64,000 bases of DNA, taken from the NCBI RefSeq assembly GCF_000092285.1, contig NC_014100.1:248001-312000 (forward strand). The letters run 5' to 3'. Below the pieces are notes generated by a model. It saw only the letters and a program-made list of their open reading frames with translations, was not told where the DNA came from and searched no databases. Below are positions 8,941-19,252 of this stretch, piece after piece (the stretch's first letter is position 1; every line of letters begins with the position of its first letter). A program made the position numbers and the translations under genes. The DNA comes from Caulobacter segnis ATCC 21756 (lineage in GTDB: Bacteria; Pseudomonadota; Alphaproteobacteria; Caulobacterales; Caulobacteraceae).

Positions 8941-9276
8941 ATGAAGCTCCGCACCCTGGCGGCCGTCGCCGCCGTTTCCGTCTCCATGTTCGCCGGCTCC
9001 GCCTTCGCGGACGGCCGCATCGCCGCCGCCCTGGACGCGCCGGTCCCGGCCAAGACCAAGGTGGTCGCCGGCGGCGCCGTCTTTGTCTGCGAAGGCTCCG
9101 AATGCGTGTCGGCCCAAGCGCCGTCCCGCGCCCTGACCGCCGTCGCCTGTAAGGCGCTGGCCAAGGAAGTGGGTCGCGTCTCGGCCTTCGGGGGCGAAAC
9201 GCGCTCCCTGGACGCCGACGACCTGACCCGCTGCAACGCCTCGGCCAAGGGCGCCGCCCTGGCCTCGGCCAAGTAG
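8941..9276 (+). CDS. Small secreted protein, resembles Caulobacterales CC_3452 family
   Basis: 111 residues with a clear Sec signal peptide (MKLRTLAAVAAVSVSMFAGSA, cleavage near AFA-DG). The mature part has three or more cysteines in VFVCEGSECV, VACKALAKEVG and LTRCNAS, suggesting disulfide bonding in the periplasm. The pattern and the position just upstream of the atp operon match my memory of the C. crescentus CC_3452 family; this is recall, not a search. The function is unknown. Two terminators follow, so it is probably transcribed alone. Confidence 0.8.
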   Translation: MKLRTLAAVAAVSVSMFAGSAFADGRIAAALDAPVPAKTKVVAGGAVFVCEGSECVSAQAPSRALTAVACKALAKEVGRVSAFGGETRSLDADDLTRCNASAKGAALASAK

Positions 9277-9277
9277 G

Positions 9278-9300
9278 GAGCGCGCCTGGCGCTCTTTATT
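9278..9300 (+). terminator. Intrinsic terminator after secreted-protein gene
   Basis: GAGCGC pairs with GCGCTC around a 5-nt loop, followed by TTTATT, immediately after the stop codon at 9274-9276. Confidence 0.65.
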
Positions 9301-9306
9301 CAGTAC

Positions 9307-9404
9307 CCAGACGCTTTGGGCCGTTTGTTTCTCCGGCCCGTCTGGCTGTTTCCTCGAGCATTCGCCTTAATGGGGCGGCGGAGCTTTCCGCCGCCTCTTT
9401 TTCT
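9307..9404 (+). ncRNA. Candidate small structured RNA ending in a strong terminator
   Basis: After the first terminator comes a two-part stem. CCAGAC (9307-9312) pairs with GTCTGG (9340-9345), and GGGCCG (9318-9323) pairs with CGGCCC (9334-9339), around a T-rich loop. A canonical terminator follows: a 9-bp stem (GGCGGCGGA with TCCGCCGCC, 9374-9395) and TCTTTTTCT. Folding plus its own terminator fits a small RNA of about 100 nt. It could equally be a second terminator for readthrough from the gene upstream. No promoter is clearly visible. Confidence 0.35.
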
Positions 9405-9429
9405 AGTTCGACAGACGACGAGTAAGCCT

Positions 9430-9669
9430 ATGGACACGAGCCTCTCCGCTCAGCTGGAAGCCGCTCTGCGAGACGTCGTGGGCGACGGCTCGGCCCTGAC
9501 CTCGATGACGATCGACTTCGCGTCCGGGGCCGCGGATGGCGCGCTCGAACAAAAGGCTTGGGTCGAACGGGCCACCCGCAGCCTGGTCTTCGCCCAGGGC
9601 GAACTGAGGCGCCCTAACGGAAGTCTGGCGGCTTCGGCCTCGGCTGTATTCCGTCGCGCCGGCGACTGA
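9430..9669 (+). CDS. Small hypothetical protein resembling a hotdog-thioesterase C-terminus
   Basis: 79 residues from the ATG at 9430. The C-terminal half (RATRSLVFAQGELRRPNGSLAASASAVFRRA) resembles the final beta-strands of PaaI-type hotdog thioesterases, where R-T-LVF--GELR-DG--A-A-A-F is common. The usual catalytic N-terminal helix region is missing, so this is either a remnant or a shortened fold. A longer in-frame extension upstream would pass through a terminator and is rejected. The ribosome binding site is weak. A terminator hairpin follows. Confidence 0.55.
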   Translation: MDTSLSAQLEAALRDVVGDGSALTSMTIDFASGAADGALEQKAWVERATRSLVFAQGELRRPNGSLAASASAVFRRAGD

Positions 9670-9724
9670 ACGCGCCCGCTTGGTTGCGACTGCGAAAAGC
9701 CCGTGTTATCAGGCGCGCGGCTTC

Positions 9725-9767
9725 GGACGGGGCGGCGTTTACGCGCCGGCCGTCCATGTGCTTTTTT
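9725..9767 (+). terminator. Intrinsic terminator before the atp operon
   Basis: GGACGG/CCGTCC and inner CGGCG/CGCCG form a long stem, followed by ATGTGC and TTTTTT. It insulates the atp operon from upstream transcription. Confidence 0.7.
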
Positions 9768-9849
9768 CAAGCGCGCTCAAGCCTTTAAGCCGCGATAAGG
9801 GTTAACCTTCTTGTTCGCGGCTATTTGCAACGCACCGGGCGGATACCAA

Positions 9850-10404
9850 GTGGCGGACGAAACCAAGGCGACGGATGCGGGTCAGCGCTATGCGCAGTCC
9901 CTCTTCGAATTGACGATCGAAAACGGCTCCCTGCAAAAGGTCGAAGCCGATCTGAAGAGCCTGAAGGCGATGATCGCCGACAGCGCCGACCTGCGCCGCC
10001 TGATCGCCTCGCCCGCCTTCTCGGCCGAGGACAAGGGCAAGGGTCTGGTGGCCGTCGCCGTGAAGGCCGGCTTCGACATGCTGACCACGAAGTTCCTGGG
10101 CCTGGTGGCCGCGAACGGCCGCACGGGCGACCTGCTGGGCGCCATCTCGGCCTTCGTCGAGCTGTCGGCCAAGCACCGCGGCGTCGTCACCGCCGAGGTC
10201 GTCTCGGCCGCGCCGCTGTCGGCCGCGCAGTTGAAGGGCGTGCAGAGCGCCCTGGTCCAGGCCCTGGGCAAGACCCCCGAAGTTTCCACGCGCGTCGATC
10301 CGTCCCTGCTGGGCGGTCTGAAGGTGCGCGTCGGTTCCCGTCTCTTCGACGCTTCGCTCCGTTCGAAGCTCGATTCCCTGAAATTCGCCCTGAAGCGCGC
10401 CTGA
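9850..10404 (+). CDS. atpH: ATP synthase F1 subunit delta
   Basis: 184 residues, the usual length for the delta (OSCP-like) subunit, which ties the F1 head to the peripheral stalk. The helical N-domain starts [20 protein letters not shown]. The C-terminal domain has [17 protein letters not shown] and the conserved ending [36 protein letters not shown] at 9850 is chosen because the conserved N-terminus begins there; upstream codons ([13 protein letters not shown]) do not fit the family. First gene of atpHAGDC. The F0 genes are not in the window, as is normal for Caulobacter relatives. Confidence 0.95.
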   Translation: MADETKATDAGQRYAQSLFELTIENGSLQKVEADLKSLKAMIADSADLRRLIASPAFSAEDKGKGLVAVAVKAGFDMLTTKFLGLVAANGRTGDLLGAISAFVELSAKHRGVVTAEVVSAAPLSAAQLKGVQSALVQALGKTPEVSTRVDPSLLGGLKVRVGSRLFDASLRSKLDSLKFALKRA

Positions 10405-10412
10405 GCGTATAA

Positions 10413-11984
<1,572 letters not shown>

Positions 11985-12019
11985 GCCCCCTCGGAACCGC
12001 TCGGAGAGAGTAGCGCCGA

Positions 12020-12895
12020 ATGGCCAGCTTGAAGGAAATGCGCAATCGGATCTCGAGCGTCAAGGCGACGCAAAAGATCACGAAAGCGATGCAGATGGTG
12101 GCGGCGGCCAAGCTGCGCCGGAGCCAGGACGCGGCTGAATCCGCCCGTCCTTACGCCCGGCGTCTTGCCAGCGTCATCGCCAATCTCGCCGCCGGCGTGT
12201 CCGGAGACGGCGCGCCGAAGCTCCTGGCCGGCACGGGCCGCGACGACCGCCACCTGGTGGTGGTCGCCGCCGCTGACCGCGGTCTGGCGGGCGGCTTCAC
12301 CTCGTCGATCGTTCGCGCCGCGCGCCAGCACATCGACGGGCTGATCGCCCAGGGCAAGACCGTGCGGGTGATCTGCGTCGGCAAGAAGGTGACGGCGCAA
12401 CTCGCCCGTCCCTACGCCGGCAAGATCGTCGAGACGTTCGACCTGTCTTCCTATCGCCAACTGACGCTGTCGGTGGCCCAGCCGATCGCCGACGTTGTCA
12501 CCCGCGAATACGAAGCGGGCGAGACCGACGTGGTCACGCTGTTCTACAGCCGCTTCAAGTCGGTGGTGCAGCAGATCCCGACGGGCCTGCAACTGATCCC
12601 CGCCACGGTCGAGGGCGTCGAAGCCGCCTCGGGCCCGACGGCGGTCTACGAGTACGAGCCCTCGGAAGAGGCCATTCTCGAGACCCTGCTGCCGCGCAAC
12701 CTGACGGTCCAGATCCTGTCGGCCCTGCTGGACAACATGGCCGGCTTCTACGCCAGCCAGATGACCGCCATGGACAACGCCACGCGCAACGCCGGCGACA
12801 TGATCAAGCGCTACACCCTCGAATATAACCGTTCCCGCCAGGCCCAGATCACCAAGGAGCTGATCGAGATCATCTCCGGCGCCGAAGCCGTCTGA
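12020..12895 (+). CDS. atpG: ATP synthase F1 subunit gamma
   Basis: 291 residues, the rotating central stalk. The N-terminal helix [33 protein letters not shown] is split by the Rossmann-like middle region ([14 protein letters not shown]). The C-terminal helix ([44 protein letters not shown]) completes the coiled coil. A 35-base gap after atpA contains GGAGAGAG upstream of the ATG. Confidence 0.97.
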   Translation: MASLKEMRNRISSVKATQKITKAMQMVAAAKLRRSQDAAESARPYARRLASVIANLAAGVSGDGAPKLLAGTGRDDRHLVVVAAADRGLAGGFTSSIVRAARQHIDGLIAQGKTVRVICVGKKVTAQLARPYAGKIVETFDLSSYRQLTLSVAQPIADVVTREYEAGETDVVTLFYSRFKSVVQQIPTGLQLIPATVEGVEAASGPTAVYEYEPSEEAILETLLPRNLTVQILSALLDNMAGFYASQMTAMDNATRNAGDMIKRYTLEYNRSRQAQITKELIEIISGAEAV

Positions 12896-12900
12896 TCTAG

Positions 12901-14552
<1,652 letters not shown>

Positions 14553-14553
<1 letters not shown>

Positions 14554-14804
14554 TGACCGAAGACGCCGATCTGGGTCACTTCTGCTGCGATGAGCTGGCT
14601 GAAGCCGTGTCCCCGGACACGACCGCCAGCCTCATCGAGCACGACAGCGGCCTGATCCTGCTGAATCTCGGCGAACGCGAGGAAGAGGGCGAGACGGGCC
14701 TGGTGCTGGCCACCATCCGCTTCTGCCCCTTCTGCGGGACCGAGATCCAGACCGACGAGGATATCGAGGCCGCGCTTGGCGGCGTCGAGGAGACTTTCAA
14801 CTGA
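14553..14804 (+). CDS. Small four-cysteine protein inside the atp operon
   Basis: 83 acidic residues. Cys11 and Cys12 lie in HFCCDE, and Cys58 and Cys61 in RFCPFCGTEI; the latter CPxCG is a zinc-ribbon knuckle, so a single four-Cys metal site is plausible (inferred). It overlaps the atpD stop and the atpC start by one base each, so translation must be coupled to both ATP synthase subunits. I do not recognise a named family. The position suggests a role linked to F1 assembly or regulation, or simply a passenger gene fixed in the operon. Confidence 0.85.
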
Positions 14805-15064
14805 TGGCCAAGCTGCACTTTTCCCTGGTCGCCCCCGAGCGCGAACTGTTCTCGGGCGAGGTGGACATGGTCCAGGCCCCCGGCGCGGAAGGCGACTTCG
14901 GCGTCCTGGCCAACCACGCCCCGTTCATGACCACCCTGCGCGAAGGCAAGGTGACCGTGAAGGACGGCGCGACGACCAAGGTGTTCGACATCCAGGGCGG
15001 CTTCGCGGACGTCGGTCCCGACGGCCTGACCATCCTGGCCGAACACGCTGTCGAAGCGGCCTGA
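14804..15064 (+). CDS. atpC: ATP synthase F1 subunit epsilon
   Basis: 86 residues, shorter than the roughly 130-140 residues of E. coli epsilon. Only the N-terminal beta-sandwich is present (MAKLHFSLVAPERELFSGEVDMVQAPGAEGDFGVLANHAPFM and GFADVGPDGLTILAEHAVEAA). The C-terminal helical hairpin that inhibits ATP hydrolysis in many bacteria is missing, as in several other alphaproteobacteria, where another inhibitor (the zeta subunit) takes that role. The ATG overlaps the preceding TGA. Confidence 0.95.
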   Translation: MAKLHFSLVAPERELFSGEVDMVQAPGAEGDFGVLANHAPFMTTLREGKVTVKDGATTKVFDIQGGFADVGPDGLTILAEHAVEAA

Positions 15065-15089
15065 TCGCTTAGGTTTCTTGAGTTCGAAG

Positions 15090-15122
15090 ACGCCCTCGTT
15101 CCTGGTGATCGAGGGCGTTTTC
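15090..15122 (+). terminator. Intrinsic terminator of the atp operon
   Basis: ACGCCCTCG pairs with CGAGGGCGT around an 11-nt loop, followed by TTTTC. It begins 25 bases after the atpC stop. Confidence 0.85.
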
Positions 15123-15259
15123 ATGAGCGCTCCGGCGTCGGGCGCGAAAAAATTACACTTGTGACCCAATCTCCGCCGCATTCGGTAGCCATAAGGGTTG
15201 CGAGGGATCGTCTGTCGGTTTTAATGCCGACCTCTCGTTCAGTTGGGGATATCCAGCCT

Positions 15260-15988
15260 ATGCGCCTTGCGCTCGTCAGCCTGATCGCACCCGTTCTCGT
15301 GATGGGGGGCGCGGTCGCTTCCACCGCCGTCGCCCAGGAACAAACCGCCGCTCCGGCCCCGGCCGCCGCGCCCGCTCAGGCTCCCGCCGCCCAAGCCGCG
15401 CCGGCCGAGCAAGCCGCGCCGACGACGGCTCCGGCTGACCAGGCGGCGCCGCCCGTCGCGGCTCCGGCCGCCGCCGCGCCGGCCGAGACCTACACCGCGC
15501 CGGTGCGTGGACCGAAGACCACGGACGCCGTGACCCTGAGGCTGCTGGACGTGCTGGACAAGGTCTGCAAGCCGCAAGTCGCCGGTGGCGATTTCGCTCA
15601 GCTGGTCAAGGACTACGGCTTCAAGAAGAAGAAGGAGCAGTGGGTCCTCGACCTGGGCAAGCCCTTCAACATCACGCTGGATAACCCGGGCTCGAACAAG
15701 AACATCTGCACGGTCACCATCGACTACGCGCAGACCCCGGAACAGGCTCAGGAGCTGGCCAACGGCCTGCACGACTGGGCGACCTGGGAGAACAGCCCGC
15801 AGCTGCGCCTGATCCGCAACGACCAGACGATCGGCAGCGACTTCCGCCGCTTCACCGTGTCGTGGGACGACAACTGGGCCGGCGGTCACGCGGGCCTCGT
15901 GTATGTGCGCCTGAAGAAGCTGGACGAGACCTCGGTCGGCAAGAACTTCGAACGCGCCCAGATCCTGTACAGCACCAACAGCCGCTGA
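15260..15988 (+). CDS. Secreted hypothetical protein with Ala/Pro-rich linker
   Basis: 242 residues. A signal peptide (MRLALVSLIAPVLVMGGAVASTAVA, cleavage near AQE) leads to about 60 residues of Ala, Pro, Gln and Glu, then a folded C-terminal domain (TDAVTLRLLDVLDKVCKPQVAGGDF, two Cys in KVCKP and KNICTVT, FRRFTVSWDDNWAGGHAGLVYVRLKK). The linker could place the domain away from the membrane or cell wall. No family is recognised. ATG 15260 is preferred over an upstream in-frame ATG because the signal peptide begins there and GGGGA precedes it by ten bases. Confidence 0.8.
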   Translation: MRLALVSLIAPVLVMGGAVASTAVAQEQTAAPAPAAAPAQAPAAQAAPAEQAAPTTAPADQAAPPVAAPAAAAPAETYTAPVRGPKTTDAVTLRLLDVLDKVCKPQVAGGDFAQLVKDYGFKKKKEQWVLDLGKPFNITLDNPGSNKNICTVTIDYAQTPEQAQELANGLHDWATWENSPQLRLIRNDQTIGSDFRRFTVSWDDNWAGGHAGLVYVRLKKLDETSVGKNFERAQILYSTNSR

Positions 15989-16033
15989 TCGGGTTCGGGT
16001 TGCCCCGCCTTCCGGGCGGACCTATTTAGCGAA

Positions 16034-16083
16034 GGCGCGGGGACGACCCCGCGCCTTTTTGCTTTTCCGGGGACGACCCCGCC
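16034..16083 (+). ncRNA. Candidate guanidine-II (mini-ykkC) riboswitch
   Basis: Two hairpins, each with an ACGA tetraloop closed by four G-C pairs, lie in tandem. Hairpin 1 (16034-16055) has a 9-bp stem; hairpin 2 (16068-16081) has a 5-bp stem. The T-rich linker is 12 nt. This is the defining form of mini-ykkC/guanidine-II RNAs: paired ACGR loops that kiss through CpG when guanidine binds. The gene just downstream is a Gdx/SugE-like SMR transporter, the usual target. Bases 16054-16060 (CCTTTTT) can pair with the ribosome-binding region AGAAAGG (16092-16098), giving a plausible OFF state that excludes hairpin 1. Hairpin 1 might also terminate the upstream gene. Confidence 0.85.
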
Positions 16084-16104
16084 TTTTTGAAGAAAGGGCT
16101 CGTC

Positions 16105-16425
16105 GTGGCCTGGATCATTCTCCTGATCGCCGGACTGTTCGAAGTGGGCTGGGCCGTGGGGCTGAAGTTCACGGAAGGCTTCACCAAGCCGATCCCGATC
16201 GTCCTGACGGCCATCAGCCTCCTCCTGTCGATGGGGCTCCTGGGCTGGTCTGTGAAGACCCTGCCGCTCGGCACCGCCTACGCCGTCTGGACGGGCGTGG
16301 GGGCCGTGGGGACCGCCGTGGTCGGAATCGTCTTGTTCAAGGAGCCGGCCACCGCCGCGCGTCTGGCGTGCCTTTGCCTGATCGTGGCGGGAATCCTGGG
16401 GCTGAAGGTGTTCAGCCCGCAGTGA
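16105..16425 (+). CDS. gdx: SMR-family transporter, probable guanidinium exporter Gdx/SugE
   Basis: 106 residues with four transmembrane helices, the size of a small multidrug resistance protein that works as an antiparallel dimer in the inner membrane. Helix 1 contains the essential Glu in [23 protein letters not shown]. The GLKFTEGF sequence after it is characteristic of the SugE/Gdx branch rather than EmrE. GTG at 16105 is chosen because AGAAAGGG lies six bases upstream; a TTG further up would start inside the riboswitch. The riboswitch context supports export of guanidinium ion. Convergent with the hydrolase that ends at 16432. Confidence 0.88.
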   Translation: MAWIILLIAGLFEVGWAVGLKFTEGFTKPIPIVLTAISLLLSMGLLGWSVKTLPLGTAYAVWTGVGAVGTAVVGIVLFKEPATAARLACLCLIVAGILGLKVFSPQ

Positions 16426-16431
16426 GGCCGT

Positions 16432-17181
16432 TCAGGCCGCCGCCCGGTCCTCGGACGCGATGAATTCGAGACACCGGCCGGCCACCTGCTCCCAGCCCGG
16501 TTCGCCCGGCAGCCAATGGCTCATCTCCGGAAACACCTCCAGGAGGCCGCCCAGTCGCGCGACCGTCTGACGGACGGTGGAGGGCGGGTGCACGACGTCC
16601 TTGCCGCCGGCGATGGCTAGGACGGGGCAGCCGGGCGCGGCCACGCTGGTGGTCATGAAGGGGTCCAGCCACCAGTTGAGCGTCTCCCACAGCGCGCGAC
16701 CGCTCTCGGCGGTCATGCGGGCGAAGATCGCCTTTCGGGCGGGGCGGGGCAGGCGGTCGACGCTGTAGCGGCGCACGACGCCATAGTCAGGTGCAACGGC
16801 CTGAAGCCAGTAGGGGCCGAGAGCGTAGAGGCTGACGGCCGACGCCGCCTCCTCGAGACTGGCGCCGCTGACGCCCCACGGCGCGGAGGGGGCCAGCAGG
16901 ATCAGCTTGGAAACGCGCGTGCGCGCGGCGGCCATCTGGGCGACGAGGCCGCCCATCGAGTGCCCGATGAGAATGGGGGGCGTTTCGCAGGCCTCGGCGA
17001 GCCCGGCGATCTGCCGGGCGTAGTCGGTCATAGACACGCCGGCGACGCCGCCGGACCCGTCGTGGCCGATCAGGTCGGGCGTCAGAACCGCGTGGCCGGC
17101 GGCCTCGAACGGCGCGCGGAACGCGTCGAAGGTCCAGCCGCCGCAGAAGGCCCCGTGGACCATGATAACCGGTGCGCGCAT
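16432..17181 (-). CDS. Alpha/beta hydrolase
   Basis: 249 residues. The fold starts MRAPVIMVHGAFCGGW (oxyanion HG). The nucleophile elbow is GHSMGG, the acid is likely in AGGKDVVHPPS, and the base is the His in EMSHWLPGEPGWE. The layout is similar to esterase/haloperoxidase-type hydrolases; the substrate cannot be inferred. ATG 17181 is preferred because the core beta strand begins there. It is followed on the same strand by no coupled gene. The leftward hydrolase upstream (17245-18711) is a distant paralogue. Confidence 0.85.
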   Translation of the reverse strand: MRAPVIMVHGAFCGGWTFDAFRAPFEAAGHAVLTPDLIGHDGSGGVAGVSMTDYARQIAGLAEACETPPILIGHSMGGLVAQMAAARTRVSKLILLAPSAPWGVSGASLEEAASAVSLYALGPYWLQAVAPDYGVVRRYSVDRLPRPARKAIFARMTAESGRALWETLNWWLDPFMTTSVAAPGCPVLAIAGGKDVVHPPSTVRQTVARLGGLLEVFPEMSHWLPGEPGWEQVAGRCLEFIASEDRAAA

Positions 17182-17187
17182 GGACGC

Positions 17188-17233
17188 CCTTAAACCCGAC
17201 TGAACCCCGCCGACCAGCTTGGCCGGCGGGGCA
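17188..17233 (-). terminator. Hairpin between the two hydrolase genes
   Basis: Read leftward, GCCCCGCCGG and the downstream CGGCGGGG arm form an 8-9 bp stem just after the tailed hydrolase stop codon. The T-tract is poor (GGGGTTCAG), so the efficiency is uncertain. Confidence 0.45.
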
Positions 17234-17244
17234 GAGTACACGGT

Positions 17245-18711
17245 CTACTTCGACTTGGGCGAGCTTTTGGCGGGCGCCTTTGTCGCAGGCTTCTTAGCGG
17301 CCGGAGCCTTCGCGGCGGCGGGCTTCGCCGCCGCGGGCTTGGGCGTGGCGGCCTTGGCGGCCGGGGCCTTAGCCGCAGGGGCTTTCTTGACGACCGCGGG
17401 CTTGGCGGCGGCGGGCTTCGCGGGAGCCTTGGCCGTCGCGGGCTTGGCGGCGGGCTTCGGAGCCGCGGCCTTCGGGGCCGCCGGCTTGGCCGGAGCTTTC
17501 GCCGCCGTGGGCTTGGCCGCGGGCTTGGCGGCCGCCTTGGCCGGAGCCTTGGTCGCGGCGGGCTTGGCGGCCGGGGCCGGCTTGGTCTTCGCGGGAGCCT
17601 TGGCCGGCGCGGCGGCCTTCGGAGCCGCCGCGGCCTTCGGCGCGGGCGCGGCCTTCGCCTTAGCAGCAGGGGCCTTGGCGGCCGGCGCCTTGGCCGGCGC
17701 GGCGGCCTTTTTCGGCGCCGCCGCCGCCTTCGGCTTCGCGGCGGCCTTCGGAGCCGCTGCGGCCTTCGGCGCGGCGGTCGCCGCCGGGGCGGGCTTGGGC
17801 GCCGGCGCTGGGGTCGGCGCGGGAGCGGGAGCCGGAGCGGGCGCGGGAGCCGGCGGGGGCTCGGCCGCCTTCACGGGCGCGGGCGCCGGGGTCGGGGCTT
17901 TCGCGGGCGTCGGGGCGGGCGTGGCGGCCGGCGTTTGCTTCTTGCCGCCCAGCCAGGCGATCAGGTCGTCGAGGATCTTCATCGTGTTTGGCTCATCTAT
18001 TAGATAGTGGGCGTTGTTGGGGTACTCGCGATACTCGGCGCCGGCGTACTTCTTGCCGACGAGACGCACGTCCTCGACGGGTGTCGTGCGGTCCAGCGCG
18101 CCCGCCATGACCAGCATCGGCGCGGTGACCTTGCTGGCGTCGACATGGGCGGCCTTGTTGGGGTCCTTGGCGGGGTAGGCCAGATCGGCCAGAACCTGTC
18201 CGCTGTCGTAGACCATGGTGGCGTAGAGGGCGTCGTGGCGTTCCGGTGGCACGACGTTGGCGACGCCGAACTTGAAGCCGGTCTTCCACATCTTGCCGGC
18301 CTTGGTCTCGGGCTTGCCCGCCAGGACCAGGTTCAGGAACGTGAAGACGGGGGTGAGCTTGGGCTTGCCGCGCGCATCGGCGGGCGACGCCGGCGCGAAC
18401 AGCACGACGGCCGAGGCCTGCCCCGCCTCGGCGACCTTCTGAGCGATCAGGCCGCCCATCGAGTGGCCGATCACGATCGGCTTCTTGCCGGTCTCGCGGG
18501 CCAGGGTCTGAGCATAGGCGATCATTTCGGCGACATAGTCGGCCAGGGTGAGGCCCGCGACGCCCGCTCGGGGGCCGTCGACGGTGCGCACCGCCGCCCG
18601 GATCGTGGGCGCCTCGACGCGATAGCCCTCGGCGCGCAGACGCGCGGCCACCGGGCCCCAGACATCGCCGGCGCAGCCGTAGCCGTGAATCAACAGAACT
18701 GTATCCACCAC
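17245..18711 (-). CDS. Alpha/beta hydrolase fused to a histone-H1-like Ala/Lys/Pro tail
   Basis: About 488 residues. The first 250 are an alpha/beta hydrolase: LLIHGYGCAG, nucleophile elbow GHSMGG, acid block AGALDRTTPVEDV, and base in NNAHYLIDEP. After WLGGKK the remaining 220 or so residues are an unbroken low-complexity tail, first Pro/Ala, then repeated AAKP, APAKAPA and PKAAA units ending KSSPKSK. Tails like this bind DNA in histone-H1-like proteins, PhaF-type phasins and some polymerases. A double GTG (18711 and 18708) follows GGGGGAG and is the likely start. The substrate is unknown; a role on nucleoid or polyester granules is inference only. Confidence 0.85.
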   Translation of the reverse strand: MVDTVLLIHGYGCAGDVWGPVAARLRAEGYRVEAPTIRAAVRTVDGPRAGVAGLTLADYVAEMIAYAQTLARETGKKPIVIGHSMGGLIAQKVAEAGQASAVVLFAPASPADARGKPKLTPVFTFLNLVLAGKPETKAGKMWKTGFKFGVANVVPPERHDALYATMVYDSGQVLADLAYPAKDPNKAAHVDASKVTAPMLVMAGALDRTTPVEDVRLVGKKYAGAEYREYPNNAHYLIDEPNTMKILDDLIAWLGGKKQTPAATPAPTPAKAPTPAPAPVKAAEPPPAPAPAPAPAPAPTPAPAPKPAPAATAAPKAAAAPKAAAKPKAAAAPKKAAAPAKAPAAKAPAAKAKAAPAPKAAAAPKAAAPAKAPAKTKPAPAAKPAATKAPAKAAAKPAAKPTAAKAPAKPAAPKAAAPKPAAKPATAKAPAKPAAAKPAVVKKAPAAKAPAAKAATPKPAAAKPAAAKAPAAKKPATKAPAKSSPKSK

Positions 18712-18739
18712 CGTTCTCCCCCGCGCGACGGACCCGAAC

Positions 18740-19231
18740 TCAAGCCCTTCGCGCGAACCCCGCGAACGCGGCGACGACTGCTTCGTAGACGCCACGCTTG
18801 AAGGGTACGATCAGTTCGGGTGCTTCGTCGAGCCTACCCCATCGCCAGGCGTCGAACTCGATGTGTTCATCAGCCTCCAGATCGATCTCCGACTCGCTTC
18901 CGGTGAAGCGATAGGCGAACCAGACCTGCTTTTGACCAAGCCAGCCGCGCGAGGATTTGGGATCGGCCAGAACGTCGGGCGGAAAGTCGTAGGTGATCCA
19001 GCCGGGCGTGCGTCCCAGGAGCGTCACGGACGTTACGCCGGTCTCCTCGGCGAGCTCGCGTCGCGCGGCCGCCTCGAGGTCCTCGCCGTCGTCGACGCCG
19101 CCTTGCGGGAACTGCCAATTGTACGGCGGCGCCTGCTTGTGGCGACGGCCCAGCCAGACACGGCCATCCGGATGGAACAGGACAACGCCGACGTTTGGGC
19201 GATGGCGCGGGTAATCGGGCTCTGCAGTCAT
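18740..19231 (-). CDS. rppH: RNA pyrophosphohydrolase (Nudix)
   Basis: 163 residues. It removes pyrophosphate from the 5' end of mRNA, which opens transcripts to RNase E. The N-terminus has YRPNVG-type sequence (YPRHRPNVGVVLFHPDGRVWLGRR) and WQFPQGGVDDGE. The Nudix box contains GGVDDGE followed by REL and AEETG, with all metal-binding Glu residues present. The C-terminal WFAYRFTGSESEIDL and FDAWRW also match RppH. It is the last gene of a leftward run from proA with the deacetylase gene 21 bases upstream. Confidence 0.92.
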   Translation of the reverse strand: MTAEPDYPRHRPNVGVVLFHPDGRVWLGRRHKQAPPYNWQFPQGGVDDGEDLEAAARRELAEETGVTSVTLLGRTPGWITYDFPPDVLADPKSSRGWLGQKQVWFAYRFTGSESEIDLEADEHIEFDAWRWGRLDEAPELIVPFKRGVYEAVVAAFAGFARRA

Positions 19232-19252
19232 GAGAGCCTTATTCCATAAGGC

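Noticed and set aside
15161..15259. Upstream in-frame ATG for the Ala/Pro-rich secreted protein
   Set aside because: It would place 33 extra residues before the signal peptide; ATG 15260 has the better ribosome binding site and start of the signal peptide.
16034..16083. Tandem ACGA hairpins read as two ordinary terminators of the preceding gene
   Set aside because: The exact ACGA loops, the matched GGGG/CCCC closing pairs, the linker complementary to the ribosome binding site, and the SMR gene downstream fit guanidine-II better. A dual role for hairpin 1 is still possible.
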